Source of the DNA: DASRHT01 sp035293765
GTDB lineage: Bacteria; Chloroflexota; Ktedonobacteria; Ktedonobacterales; Ktedonobacteraceae
DNA: 64,000 nucleotides
Direction: 5' to 3'
Assembly (NCBI GenBank): GCA_035293765.1
Contig: DATGMF010000061.1
Location: 1 to 64,000 of the forward strand
The notes beneath the pieces are model-generated. The model did not search any database. It saw only the letters and a list, made by a program, of their open reading frames with translations, and was not told the DNA's origin. Each line of letters opens with the position of its first letter. Position 1 is the stretch's first letter. Of this stretch, positions 1 to 8,137 are shown piece by piece. A program made the translations under genes and the position numbers.

Positions 1-537
1 TCCTCCGGCAAGCTCAATCACGTAATAGTGCGTGCCCAGATGCTGGGCGATAAAGTGGCTTGGATGCGCCGGCGAATCATGGTGACCGACCACCGCATCG
101 ATCTGAAAGGTGCGGGGGCGACCGTAATGCAGGTCATCCTGCTCCCCATGCCACCACGCTGCCAGCAGGGTGATGAGCACCCAGCCACAGAGCATTACCA
201 CCATGCCCACCCCCACCCAGGTGAGCCAGTGCAAACGGAGGGCTGATTGCTGCCGAGGCGACGGGCGAGCGAGAGATGGTGGCTGCTGTCTCGCCGGACG
301 CTGAGCTGTGGCCCGTTGAGGGATGGCGTGACGGGTCACCTGAATATGGGTGCGTACCGGACGAGGCAACGATGTGACCGTCTGAGCAGGTTGATAGCGC
401 CGGACGCTGCTTGGAGCGCGGGGCGCATAGAGCCGCTCGTCATAGAGCTCCTCATCCGCGAGGACATCAGGCGATGTCACGGCGGGGTGGGTCCAGCGCG
501 GGTGATTTGCTGGAGGAGCATCGTATGGTGTTGCCAT
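1..537 (-). CDS. hypothetical single-pass membrane protein, C-terminus beyond the window
   Basis: On the minus strand an ATG at 535-537 opens 179 codons with no stop down to base 1, so the gene continues outside the window. A GGGAGGGG ribosome binding site lies about 9 bases before the ATG. The first ~100 residues are rich in Pro, Arg, Ala and Gln and look disordered and cytoplasmic. A hydrophobic segment around residues 104-127 (LTWVGVGMVVMLCGWVLIT) should span the membrane, followed by an extracytoplasmic part containing VVGHHDSPAHPSHFIA. The gene starts 18 bases after the stop of the 556-759 gene and probably shares its transcript. I do not recognise a characterised family. The long plus-strand frame over the same DNA (247-813) lacks a good start and is taken as a shadow. 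Confidence 0.7.
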   Translation of the reverse strand, partial: MATPYDAPPANHPRWTHPAVTSPDVLADEELYDERLYAPRAPSSVRRYQPAQTVTSLPRPVRTHIQVTRHAIPQRATAQRPARQQPPSLARPSPRQQSALRLHWLTWVGVGMVVMLCGWVLITLLAAWWHGEQDDLHYGRPRTFQIDAVVGHHDSPAHPSHFIAQHLGTHYYVIELAGG

Positions 538-555
538 GATCTCATGCCCCTCCCT

Positions 556-759
556 TTACACCGTCTGCCCACGAAAGATGCGGCTGGCATCATCAGGGGT
601 GGCGAGCCCATCGAGAATGGCCTGGTTGAGTTTCTCAATGCTTGCGGCATGTTCGTGGAACTCATGCGCTATATCACCACAAAAGCCGTTCTCGTTGTGG
701 ATCAGGCCATCGGCGGGGATGACTGGAATCACGTAGTATTCTTCTTGCTGCTCGTTCAT
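556..759 (-). CDS. small acidic hypothetical protein (67 aa)
   Basis: The protein begins MNEQQEEYYVIPVIPADGLI and ends IFRGQTV. It is acidic, has no membrane segment and no known motif. The ATG at 757-759 is chosen over an upstream GTG (783) because AAAGGAAG lies about ten bases before it. It is the first gene of a two-gene minus-strand unit with the proline-rich membrane protein at 1-537. The unit is divergent from the 1115-1951 gene across a 355-base spacer. Function unknown. The gene is supported by its ribosome binding site, tight spacing and reading-frame quality, not by homology. Confidence 0.6.
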   Translation of the reverse strand: MNEQQEEYYVIPVIPADGLIHNENGFCGDIAHEFHEHAASIEKLNQAILDGLATPDDASRIFRGQTV

Positions 760-864
760 AGACAGCACGCTTCCTTTCGGCACTTGACTTGCGACCCCCG
801 TCTGCTAGAATGAACATCAGAGGGCCTCTGAACTGCTGATCAAGGGTTTGTTGGTTCTCGCTCG

Positions 865-895
865 CCGGCCTGCCGTGTTACAGACGGCAGGCCGG
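865..895. repeat. 12-bp perfect hairpin without T-run
   Basis: CCGGCCTGCCGT (865-876) pairs perfectly with ACGGCAGGCCGG (884-895) around a 7-base loop. No T-run follows on either strand, and the hairpin lies between divergent genes, so it is not an ordinary terminator for either. It belongs to a set of strong U-less hairpins found throughout this window. Confidence 0.7.
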
Positions 896-983
896 AACAG
901 TATCACCTTCCTTCACATGAATAGAATTGCTATTTTTTCGATATTGACATTATTGATAAGAGTTTAACGAATTAAATCACCTT

Positions 984-1020
984 TATCAACTCTTTTTCAA
1001 CTTAATTCAACTTTTTCAAC
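984..1020 (+). repeat. phased CAAC box array
   Basis: CAAC occurs at 987, 998, 1008 and 1017, mostly as TTCAAC within T-rich spacers, so the copies sit about one helical turn apart. The inverted form GTTGAA appears nearer the gene (1048-1054 and 1067-1073), and GTTGA recurs just after the gene (1983 and 1994). This looks like a protein-binding array serving the HTH-bearing gene at 1115-1951. That role is inference. Confidence 0.5.
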
Positions 1021-1114
1021 CAAGTACGAAAGTATGGGATCTTTCTGGTTGAATTTGTTACTCGACGGTTGAATCATGATACAATATCGAAAATTTACCA
1101 AAGAGAGATGTTGC

Positions 1115-1951
1115 ATGAGCAAAAAACTAAATCCAGAAGAGTCTGATACATACGTATCATTTAGCAGAGCAGTGGAACTGTTTGAACCGTTGGGAAAAAA
1201 TGCCTTTAACTATCGTGCGCGCAAAGGAGAAATCGTCACGAAAGAAGATGAAAGTGGAAAAACCTTATATGGAGTCCGAAGCACGATAGCAGTGAGAAAC
1301 AGGTTACTCAAAAAATCATCACGCGCAGAGAAGCAGCCAGAGGTCATTATTGACTGGCTACTGCCAACAGATATACCAGCATCTCTCGCATTAGATCAGA
1401 TTGTCTACCATGAGATGTTTCTTGCTGAAGCGGAAGTGTATATGGCATGGAGAAGAAAAAACCCGTATATCTCAAAAGCAGCCTTTGATGCAGCGGATCG
1501 GAGGACGTGTTATGCGTATATTGGCCTCGTTCCTCTCCCCGAACCGGTCATCCTGGATATTCTTACTGGCAAGAAAGACGAGAAGAACATTACGCCAGAT
1601 GAGATATTGACTTACGATCAACCAGGAGCATACACACTTCTAGCAAACAGTGCAGCCGTTCATCCAGACCATCCCGAACTTATTAGTAAGGTCATAAAGA
1701 GTCTCACTGATTACTGGTTAGAACAATATCCTGAACGGCGTATCAAGCGCATCTATGCCCAGGCAGTTTCACCACAGGGGCGTATTATGGTACAAAAACT
1801 ATATCTGGGACCGCTTTATCTCCTTCAAGATCAGCAGTTAGTAAGAGTGAAGGATGCATATGTCCTCGATTTAGAGGACGTTACAGCATCGAGAATTATC
1901 TGTGAGTTTCAAGCAAAACTGGCAACGAAAGTGCAAGGTTCAGCTACCTAA
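1115..1951 (+). CDS. hypothetical protein with HTH-like N-terminus and possible GNAT-like C-terminus
   Basis: The 278-residue protein starts at ATG 1115, preceded by AAAGAGAG; the frame is open upstream to 1076. Residues ~8-65 (VSFSRAVELF...GVRSTIAVRNRLL) resemble the MerR/excisionase kind of helix-turn-helix where a residue pattern chooses between regulatory states, but the match is weak. The C-terminal third (about residues 160-265, with YAQAVSPQGRIMVQKLYLG) has the alternating pattern of an N-acetyltransferase-like fold, without a clear acetyl-CoA loop. The gene is visibly lower in GC than its neighbours and is flanked by CAAC/GTTG boxes, which hints at horizontal origin or autoregulation. 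Function not recognised. Confidence 0.65.
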   Translation: MSKKLNPEESDTYVSFSRAVELFEPLGKNAFNYRARKGEIVTKEDESGKTLYGVRSTIAVRNRLLKKSSRAEKQPEVIIDWLLPTDIPASLALDQIVYHEMFLAEAEVYMAWRRKNPYISKAAFDAADRRTCYAYIGLVPLPEPVILDILTGKKDEKNITPDEILTYDQPGAYTLLANSAAVHPDHPELISKVIKSLTDYWLEQYPERRIKRIYAQAVSPQGRIMVQKLYLGPLYLLQDQQLVRVKDAYVLDLEDVTASRIICEFQAKLATKVQGSAT

Positions 1952-2109
1952 GAGAAGGGTCGCCTTGCTCGTTTGCAATCTAGTTGAAAAATAAGTTGAT
2001 AAATGGGATTGAATATCTATCTAATTTGATGATCAGAACACATCGTCATCTTGTCCGGTTAGTTCTAGCTAAAATCACACTCAATGCAAATCTTTTTGTT
2101 TTTCCCCTA

Positions 2110-2139
2110 TTGTCATGATGAGCCGCTATGTTCTAAAAT
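2110..2139 (+). promoter_or_regulatory. sigma70-type promoter for the SnoaL-like gene
   Basis: TTGTCA (2110-2115), an 18-base spacer and TAAAAT (2134-2139) fit a housekeeping promoter. They lie 36 bases before the start codon at 2175, which has its own AGGAAGGA ribosome binding site. Confidence 0.5.
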
Positions 2140-2174
2140 AGGGTGCATTCATCAATAGGAAGGAATACTCATCG

Positions 2175-2552
2175 ATGAGTGAACAAGAGAATCTTCAGAT
2201 TATCAGAAATCTCTGGAAAGCGTTCGACGACCAGAACTTTGATGCAGCAGGGGAGCTGCTTCACCGCAACTACGTTGGATATTGGCCTCAGACGGGTGAG
2301 AGGATTCGTGGGAGAGAAAATTTTGTCATCATCAATAAGCACTACCCCGAACAGTGGCAGGTGACGATCCTCAGGCTAATTGCTGCCGGCGATCAGGTCA
2401 TATCAGAGGTAAAGCTAACCTATCAAGATGAGATCGTGTATGCTATCTCATTTTTTGAGTTACAGGATGGCAAAATCCTGAAAGAAACCGATTACTGGCC
2501 GGAACCGTATGAGCCGCCGACCTGGCGCTCACAGTGGACTGAAACCAGCTAA
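2175..2552 (+). CDS. SnoaL-like / NTF2-fold protein
   Basis: The 125-residue protein has the NTF2/SnoaL-like layout: an N-terminal helix pair (NLQIIRNLWKAFDDQNFDAAGELL), a Y-W strand (NYVGYWPQTGERIRGRENF), then antiparallel strands ending KILKETDYWPEP. Family members are small cone-shaped proteins that act as polyketide cyclases, isomerases or simple ligand-binding dimers. The terminal EPYEPP(T)WRS is typical of uncharacterised SnoaL-like proteins. AGGAAGGA stands upstream of the ATG. It is a single gene with its own promoter and is followed by the decayed MFS gene on the opposite strand. The substrate cannot be predicted. Confidence 0.8.
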   Translation: MSEQENLQIIRNLWKAFDDQNFDAAGELLHRNYVGYWPQTGERIRGRENFVIINKHYPEQWQVTILRLIAAGDQVISEVKLTYQDEIVYAISFFELQDGKILKETDYWPEPYEPPTWRSQWTETS

Positions 2553-2643
2553 AGCGCCTCTCACAATTGCTTTCCCAATTAGTTCCATTCCTGCCAGTTA
2601 GTATGGAAAGCCTCCATGCTAGCAGGCAGGCGCTTTATACTGG

Positions 2644-3530
2644 CTATGTTTGCTGATGTGGGAAGGAAGCATGGCGGATGGATGGATTGAGCAGCGTGAT
2701 GCCGGCCATCAGGAGCAGGCCGCCCCAGAGGATGGCAATGGTTAGAGGGACGCCGAGACGCTCCAGGCTTACGCCGATGAATGCCTGGCCCAGCGTCAAC
2801 GCACCAAACGACGTAGAGGTAGCCTGCGAGAAATGCAAGATGGCGCACGACGGCATGGGACCATAGCCAGCTCATTCCCTCTCGTATCTCTCTGAAAAAA
2901 TGGTGCGGAGTTTCATCTCGCTTTCCTTGAAAAGGAATATGCATGCTGACTAGCGATCCGAGCAAAACCAGGTAGGAGATAGCATCGGTGACAAACGGGA
3001 GTAAGCGTCCAATGCTGAAGAGTAGGCCGCTCAGTGAGGGAGCCAGCAAAGAAACGGTGCTATAAACGGCCTCATTTTGCGCGACGGCAGTGGGGAGTTG
3101 TGTTTTAGGGACAACGTGAGTGAGTGCCGCCAGTTCTGCCAGTTCATAAAAAAGTCCGAGCGTGCCGATAGTGAAGGCGATTAGATAGATCAAGAGAATG
3201 CTGAGATAGCCGGTGAGCAAGGCGATAGGGATGCTGGTGATGCAAAAAGTGAGCCCGATGGCGCAGATAATCATGCTCCGCTTGCGCTCCCAACGATCCA
3301 CCAATGCGCCAGCAGGCAGGCTGAAAAGCACATAAGGAAGACGCTCCAGCGCGCCTGCGAATCCCGCGACGGCAGGAGAAGAGTTTGGTAATGCCAGGAT
3401 CAGCAATGGAAATGCCAGTTGCGAAATTCCCGTGCCCAGAGAAGAGATGCCCTGCCCAAGCCACAGCAGGAGATAATCGGGGTTACGCCATAGGGATACA
3501 GGCTGCTGCGAAATAGTCTTTTCCTTTCAT
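2644..3530 (-). pseudogene. decayed MFS transporter gene (frameshifts and internal deletion)
   Basis: Minus-strand sequence encodes the start of a Major Facilitator exporter: WRNPDYLLLWLGQGISSLGTG, the loop-2 motif AGALVDRWERKR, and six to seven hydrophobic segments. Three defects are visible. The plausible ATG at 3530, with GGGAGG upstream, is in a different frame from the MFS body, so a frameshift lies near 3500-3528. After LAFLAGYLY (about 2825) the text jumps to SFGALTLGQAFIGVSL in another frame, a motif that normally comes roughly 120 residues later, so transmembrane helices 7-10 are missing. The C-terminus then runs to a stop at 2644. An uninterrupted frame continues to 2579 but is nonsense after the junction. 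A sequencing error cannot explain the missing middle, so this is probably a dead gene. Confidence 0.75.
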
Positions 3531-3642
3531 TCGGCCTCCCTCAGCCCTTGACAGTGCAATAAGTATACCATAACATTTTCCTCATTTCCCGCCCGCTACT
3601 TTGTAAATATCTCCAATAAACTAATTTGTTTTGCCATTAATA

Positions 3643-3672
3643 TTGACAAATATTGTTTTGATATGTTAATAT
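3643..3672 (+). promoter_or_regulatory. candidate promoter for the VGGN-repeat gene
   Basis: A perfect TTGACA (3643-3648) is followed after 18 bases by TAATAT (3667-3672), in an AT-rich stretch 116 bases before the chosen start codon. Confidence 0.45.
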
Positions 3673-3787
3673 CTTGCAAGAAGATGATGAAAAGAAGCAT
3701 GAGACTTCTAAAAATTGCTAATTGCGTGCAGAAACAGGGTGCCTGTTGTGGGAGCATCGGGCACGAGTAAAAAGAATGGAGAATAGT

Positions 3788-4870
3788 ATGACTCAGCAAA
3801 CATTTCCGATTTCTGGCCGGCATCCTCGTGTAGTTATCAACGGGCTAGAGGGCCAGCTTAATGTACAGCCCTGGGAGAAGCAGGAGATCAGCGTTTCAAC
3901 CGATGGGTTTGTGGAGGTGCTGCGCCAGGATGGCGATACCGTGACCATTACTGGCTGTAAGAGCGACCTTGAATTGTGGATACCCGCCAGCATCAACCGC
4001 GTTTTCTCTTCCATCACCACTGATATTATTGGCACAGCGTTGAGCCGTGGAGCTAGCATTGAGCGCGCTGGCAATGTCGAATTGAAAGAAGTGGGTGGGA
4101 GTGTAACTTTGAGGGACACCTGCGGCAACGCCGAACTTACCACCATTAACGAGGGAGCTGAATTATCGAACGTGGGCGGAAATCTGCGAGCGGCGCATAT
4201 GCCGCGTCTCCAGGCGCGGGGAGGAGTGGGAGGTAATGGTACATTGCTAGATATCGGGCAGGCGGAGATTGATATGATAGGCGGCAACCTCTGGGTCACA
4301 AGCGTCGGTTCAGCCACGATCAGCACTGTGGGGGGAGACCTGGATGTGGAGCAGGTAGAGAGCGCGCTCAATTGTAGGACGGTCGGCGGTAATTGCGAAG
4401 TGCGCAACAGTGCAAGCGCGCAGGTCAATGTACACAACGTGGGCGGCAATATGTTTGCAGACGGCACATTGCTCGCGGGCCTATGCAACGTGGGCGGCAA
4501 TATGAAAGTACAGGCCAGCTTCAGCGCTGAAAGTCGTGGGCGGTTCCATGTTGGCGGCAATGCCAGCATCGTCTTACCAGAAGACGCAAACCTTACGGTG
4601 CATGCCATCGTGGGTGGCAGTGCCAGCGGACCCGAGGCCATCTACAGTCACGGCGGAGGCTTTGTTGATCTTGTCTATGGTGATGGCGCGGCCAGGCTCG
4701 ACCTTACCGTTGGTGGGAATCTCCGGCTTTCAGGGGCCAGCACGCCTCGCAGCGTCAGTGGCAGCGATGCATGGCGCAATTTTGGAGCTGACATGGCAAA
4801 CTTCGGCATGGAGATGGGAAAGTTGGGGCGCAAAATCAGCCGTGAAATCTTAAAATCGCTGGGGGAGTAG
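3788..4870 (+). CDS. VGGN-repeat (DUF4097-like beta-solenoid) protein
   Basis: The 360-residue protein is built from about eleven units of 20-25 residues, each ending in a VGGN, VGGS or VGGD turn (for example NVGGNLRA, TVGGDLDV, NVGGNMFA, HVGGNASI). This spacing and the alternating hydrophobic pattern fit a right-handed beta-solenoid of the DUF4097/putative-adhesin type. No signal peptide or membrane segment is seen, so a cytoplasmic location is likelier than an adhesin. The tail (residues ~325-360) is helical and basic. The start at 3788 is chosen because GGAG sits 6 bases upstream; the frame is open to 3722 and another ATG is at 3776. The phosphofructokinase gene follows after 135 bases. 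Function unknown. Confidence 0.75.
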   Translation: MTQQTFPISGRHPRVVINGLEGQLNVQPWEKQEISVSTDGFVEVLRQDGDTVTITGCKSDLELWIPASINRVFSSITTDIIGTALSRGASIERAGNVELKEVGGSVTLRDTCGNAELTTINEGAELSNVGGNLRAAHMPRLQARGGVGGNGTLLDIGQAEIDMIGGNLWVTSVGSATISTVGGDLDVEQVESALNCRTVGGNCEVRNSASAQVNVHNVGGNMFADGTLLAGLCNVGGNMKVQASFSAESRGRFHVGGNASIVLPEDANLTVHAIVGGSASGPEAIYSHGGGFVDLVYGDGAARLDLTVGGNLRLSGASTPRSVSGSDAWRNFGADMANFGMEMGKLGRKISREILKSLGE

Positions 4871-5005
4871 GAGATCGGGCTTATTGCTGCGGTGTCCTGG
4901 TTGTCCAAACTGGTGGTAAAATCTCTCTTGAATGTCATTTGCTGACCGTTTTAGAGGGCAGGGATTTTCCTATAGCCAAAAGGACATAGATAGAGAGGAT
5001 ATACC

Positions 5006-6232
5006 ATGCCAGGGCAGATAAGCGGTTCGATCCGTTCTCTTGGCGTATTAACCGGCGGCGGGGATGTGCCGGGTTTAAATGCAGCAATCAAAGCATTAGT
5101 ATATCGCGCGGAACCAGTCGGTATTCGCGTGTTGGGATTACGAGCCGGCTGGGAAGGTATTACCTTCCTGGACCGGGCTCGTGGCTATGAGCATCTGATC
5201 TTCCGACCAGACGATCCCGATACCTGGGAGAGCGGCTACCTGATGCCTCTCACCCGTCTCAATACTCGGACCATCGACCGGCAGGGAGGCACAACGCTGC
5301 AATCTACGCGCACCAACCCGGCGCGCATGCGCGTGGGCGATTTACCTGCCCATCTCAAATTCTATGGAGAAGGCCATCAACCCGATGATCGCGTCGATCT
5401 CACAGAAGAAGTCTTAAAAAATATGAGCTTTCTCCAGCTAGATGGCCTGGTCGTCATTGGGGGAGATGACACCCTGAGTTACGCTAATAAGCTGGTTGGC
5501 AGAGGAGTGCCTGTTTGGGGTATTCCCAAAACAATGGATAACGACGTGCCCGGTACGGACTACTGTATCGGTTTTCAGACCGCCATCAGCCGGGCGGCAG
5601 AATTTATTAACCGCATGCGCTCGGTCGCGGGCTCGCATCGTCATACCGTACTTTTCCGCATGTTTGGCCGTGATGCCGGTTTTACCGCGCTTGAAACGGC
5701 TATCGTCACCTGGGCGGATCGCCTCATCATTCCAGAAGTGCCCGTGAACATCGATCATCTGGCTGAGCTGATTGTGCAAGATCGACGCAACCCACATAAT
5801 TACTCAACGGTTGTCATGTCCGAGGGCGCGAATCTAGGCGTGCCAGTGCCAGAAATCGGTCCGGCGGATGCGTATGGACATCGCAAAAAAGCTAACGTGG
5901 CCGAGTTTCTGGCGGGTCAGCTAACGGAGCGATTGCCCGGGGTACGCTTCTTACCCATCGACCTGACCTATTTCTTGCGCAGTGGCGAGCCAGAGGTGAT
6001 GGACAAGCATATGGCGATCTTCTATACCAATGTTGTCATGAGCCTGATAGAGAAGAGGACATACGGTGTAATGGCGGCGCATCGAGATGGAGCGTTTATC
6101 TGCACCGATATTCCTGGGAAGGATTTACACGCCCGTCGCGTCAATCCAGAGGAATATCACAGTGAGCTCTACCGTCCGAATTTTGAACACATTAGCGGCC
6201 CATATCAACCGCAGCCACAAGAGAAGAGGTAA
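5006..6232 (+). CDS. pfkA: 6-phosphofructokinase, pyrophosphate-type signature
   Basis: This enzyme phosphorylates fructose 6-phosphate to fructose 1,6-bisphosphate in the cytoplasm. The 408-residue protein opens with the nucleotide-loop motif GVLTGGGDVPGLNAAI and carries GGDDT (residues 152-156), PKTMDNDVPGTD (from residue 174), MRSVAGSH and FRMFGRDAG. In ATP-dependent enzymes the corresponding motifs are GGDGS and PGTIDND; the second Asp of GGDD and the Lys of PKT are the known marks of the pyrophosphate-dependent type. The preferred donor is therefore probably PPi, although mixed-lineage enzymes exist. An AGAGAGGATATACC ribosome binding region precedes the ATG. A strong hairpin after the stop separates it from the convergent DoxX gene. 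The family call is secure; donor choice is inferred. Confidence 0.9.
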   Translation: MPGQISGSIRSLGVLTGGGDVPGLNAAIKALVYRAEPVGIRVLGLRAGWEGITFLDRARGYEHLIFRPDDPDTWESGYLMPLTRLNTRTIDRQGGTTLQSTRTNPARMRVGDLPAHLKFYGEGHQPDDRVDLTEEVLKNMSFLQLDGLVVIGGDDTLSYANKLVGRGVPVWGIPKTMDNDVPGTDYCIGFQTAISRAAEFINRMRSVAGSHRHTVLFRMFGRDAGFTALETAIVTWADRLIIPEVPVNIDHLAELIVQDRRNPHNYSTVVMSEGANLGVPVPEIGPADAYGHRKKANVAEFLAGQLTERLPGVRFLPIDLTYFLRSGEPEVMDKHMAIFYTNVVMSLIEKRTYGVMAAHRDGAFICTDIPGKDLHARRVNPEEYHSELYRPNFEHISGPYQPQPQEKR

Positions 6233-6257
6233 CGGCGTGACGAAAATAACAAAAATA

Positions 6258-6288
6258 AAGGGCTGGTGACGTTTTGTCATCAGCCCTT
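6258..6288. terminator. bidirectional hairpin between convergent genes
   Basis: AAGGGCTGGTGAC (6258-6270) pairs with GTCATCAGCCCTT (6276-6288), one pair being G-U, around a 5-base loop. It lies between the phosphofructokinase and DoxX stop codons. An A-rich run stands on its left, so for minus-strand transcripts a U-rich tract follows, as in a factor-independent terminator. Confidence 0.65.
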
Positions 6289-6311
6289 GCTGTCAGCCTG
6301 TTAATGGTCAT

Positions 6312-6962
6312 CTATGTGTGTGCAGGCACCATTGCGGGCGTTTTCTTCGCCTCTTTTGTCAGCGAGCCCGTCCAGGGGGTGCCCAGTAGCGGCAGCAGGT
6401 AGCTATCGACGCCATAGAAGCCCGCGACGCGCCACGCCAGGACCAGGAAGATGCTCAACACACCTAGAACGGGATTGATGCTTACCGCGCCTGCCAGCAT
6501 GAAGTTCAGGTTCATGAACAGACCGAAGAACGCCGCGATACCGGTCAGACAACCAACGATCAAGCCCAGGCCGACGGCGAGTTCGCCGAAGGTGACAAGG
6601 TAGGCGAACGTCGGTGCGCTCGGAATAACCATGTTCTGTAAGAACCAGGCATACCACCCTTGAACAGAGGGGTGTGCTCCAGTTGCCAGCGTCAGGGCGT
6701 TTTTAGCGAAGCCAGCCATTGCCGCGCCATCATGTCCTGAGAAGACCCAGGGGCTGCCAACGGCTTTGCCAAATTCGCCGAAAGCTATCGAATGTCCGGT
6801 CAGTTTCTCCCAACCGGCGGTGATCCACTCATAACCGACGTATAGGCGAACGATGAGCCAGAGCCAGGCCATCCGGGTATCGGCGAAAAGGAACCGGGCG
6901 ATGGGAGGCTCCTCAATGTGGGTTGCAGCTTTTGGATGCAGATTTTTGATAAAGGTACTCAT
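6312..6962 (-). CDS. DoxX family membrane protein
   Basis: The 216-residue protein has an N-terminal cytoplasmic arm and about four to five hydrophobic segments. The DoxX pattern is visible in WLWLIVRLYVGYEWITAGWEKL, followed by YLVTFGELAVGLGLIVGCLT and a final segment near LSIFLVLAWRVAGFYG. DoxX proteins are small four-helix membrane proteins; relatives are thiosulfate:quinone oxidoreductase subunits or parts of redox-stress complexes, but most remain uncharacterised. The start is the third codon of the open frame (ATG at 6960-6962), placing AAGGAG eight bases upstream; the ATG at 6968 would be too close to it. It stands alone on the minus strand, convergent with phosphofructokinase. Confidence 0.85.
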   Translation of the reverse strand: MSTFIKNLHPKAATHIEEPPIARFLFADTRMAWLWLIVRLYVGYEWITAGWEKLTGHSIAFGEFGKAVGSPWVFSGHDGAAMAGFAKNALTLATGAHPSVQGWYAWFLQNMVIPSAPTFAYLVTFGELAVGLGLIVGCLTGIAAFFGLFMNLNFMLAGAVSINPVLGVLSIFLVLAWRVAGFYGVDSYLLPLLGTPWTGSLTKEAKKTPAMVPAHT

Positions 6963-7130
6963 GATCATTACTCCTTCAAAAAGGAAAGTTTTATGTTTCG
7001 CGTCCTCACGGAACCTTTTCTTTCCTTTGATGTTTCCTTCTCATCTACTGTGTATATGATAAAACCCCTCTATCACTGCAAAATCACAGGCAAAAGTCAT
7101 AAAATCACGAACATCTCACATTGCCCTGAA

Positions 7131-7165
7131 AAAAAGAAGGACAGCCAGTTTTTAGCTGGCGGGAT
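7131..7165 (-). terminator. terminator after the PAP2 gene
   Basis: On the minus strand GCCAG...CTGGC forms a short stem directly after the PAP2 stop, followed a few bases later by a run of seven U. The U-run is somewhat displaced from the stem, so strength is uncertain. Confidence 0.5.
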
Positions 7166-7174
7166 GCAAACTAT

Positions 7175-7972
7175 TCAGTGCTTGATGGGAGCCTCGCCAG
7201 CGTATTTTTGTATACCAGCCTCTTTCTCTTGTTGTTTGGCGCGCCGCTCAGCCAGCTTGTTGGTAGTCCAGCGATACAAGAAGATGAAGAGGGAGAGCCA
7301 GAGTAAGCCTGATAAGTATCCTCCCAGAACATCTGTAAGCCAGTGTTCGCCTTCGAGGAGGCGTGAGTAGCCGATGGCGAGAATAGCCAGCGTCGCAAAC
7401 GCCTGAAATGGTAGTAATAGCCAGCGGTAGCGCCATTCACGCACGGGTTTGGTAAAGCTCAGGTACAGTAGAAAGCCATAAAAGACCACATCATGCTCGG
7501 TGTGACCGGAAGGGAAGCTATTGAATATCAGAGTTGTGTCAACATGAATAAGCTTTGGGCTGGGGCGTGGACGGCGAACAAGGTCGCCAATCAGCGCATC
7601 GATGCCATTGCCAACGCCGACCGTCAGTGCTAGAAAGATGGCCTGGCGAAACCAGCGTAGCAGCGCCATCCCGACAACGAAGATCACGACTGCCGCAATG
7701 GACGGAGGAATATCATTGAGTGAGCTAAAAAACACCAGGGTCGAGAGCAGCCATGGCCAGTAATGAATGCTTTGCACGGTTCTGGAAAACTGTAACTCGT
7801 CAGGCCAGGGGCCAGGGTGTTGATGAACCAGAAAAGCAGCTATAGCGAGTGTAATCAAGCCTGAAACCCAGAGGATCACTCCCAGAATGCGTCTTTTATG
7901 AGCGTCATGCCTGTCTTCTCCTCCCGCTGTAGTATTGGCTAGATCTTCTTGATGACTGGCTATATTGTGCAT
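7175..7972 (-). CDS. PAP2 family membrane phosphatase
   Basis: The 265-residue protein carries all three motifs of the type 2 phosphatidic acid phosphatase family: an Arg-rich first motif in VRRPRPSP, the PSGH motif in FPSGHTEHD, and SRLLEGEHWLTD with the catalytic His and charge-relay Asp. Five to six hydrophobic segments place it in the membrane, where it should remove phosphate from phosphatidate or prenyl pyrophosphates such as undecaprenyl pyrophosphate. The start at 7972 is favoured by AAGGGGA about 9 bases before the ATG; the frame is open to 8032. It is divergent from the cardiolipin-synthase-like gene across a spacer of ~165 bases, so two lipid enzymes share one control region. The C-terminal tail is charged and cytoplasmic. 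Confidence 0.88.
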   Translation of the reverse strand: MHNIASHQEDLANTTAGGEDRHDAHKRRILGVILWVSGLITLAIAAFLVHQHPGPWPDELQFSRTVQSIHYWPWLLSTLVFFSSLNDIPPSIAAVVIFVVGMALLRWFRQAIFLALTVGVGNGIDALIGDLVRRPRPSPKLIHVDTTLIFNSFPSGHTEHDVVFYGFLLYLSFTKPVREWRYRWLLLPFQAFATLAILAIGYSRLLEGEHWLTDVLGGYLSGLLWLSLFIFLYRWTTNKLAERRAKQQEKEAGIQKYAGEAPIKH

Positions 7973-8069
7973 AATTGAAATCCCCTTAATATAGAATAGG
8001 CTAATATCCTTCTGTCGAATACACGTTCTCATGAAGCAACTGGATGCAGATGAGTAGGACGAGATATTT

Positions 8070-8098
8070 TTGACGGTGAAGCCAGGATACCCTATAAT
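8070..8098 (+). promoter_or_regulatory. strong sigma70-type promoter
   Basis: TTGACG (8070-8075), exactly 17 bases, then a perfect TATAAT (8093-8098). The predicted transcript starts near 8105 and gives a leader of ~33 bases before the ATG at 8138. Confidence 0.75.
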
Positions 8099-8137
8099 AG
8101 TGAGACAATTGTGTGAATGCTAGTAGCGAGAGGTGTA

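Larger units (their letters stand above)
760..1114. other. divergent AT-rich intergenic region with hairpin and CAAC array
   Basis: No gene is seen here. The region separates two divergent transcription units. It holds a 13-base near-palindrome CAGAGGGCCTCTG (818-830), a strong hairpin (865-895) and a run of phased CAAC boxes (984-1020), which are listed separately. From about 905 rightward the base composition falls sharply in GC compared with the flanking genes. Promoters for both units must lie here, but no convincing -35/-10 pair was found. Confidence 0.5.

Noticed and set aside
247..813. 188-codon plus-strand open frame
   Set aside because: It covers the two minus-strand genes at 1-537 and 556-759, which have ribosome binding sites and better protein character.
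3793..4641. 282-codon minus-strand frame opposite the VGGN gene
   Set aside because: It mirrors the repetitive plus-strand gene (PPT repeats opposite VGG) and has no family pattern.
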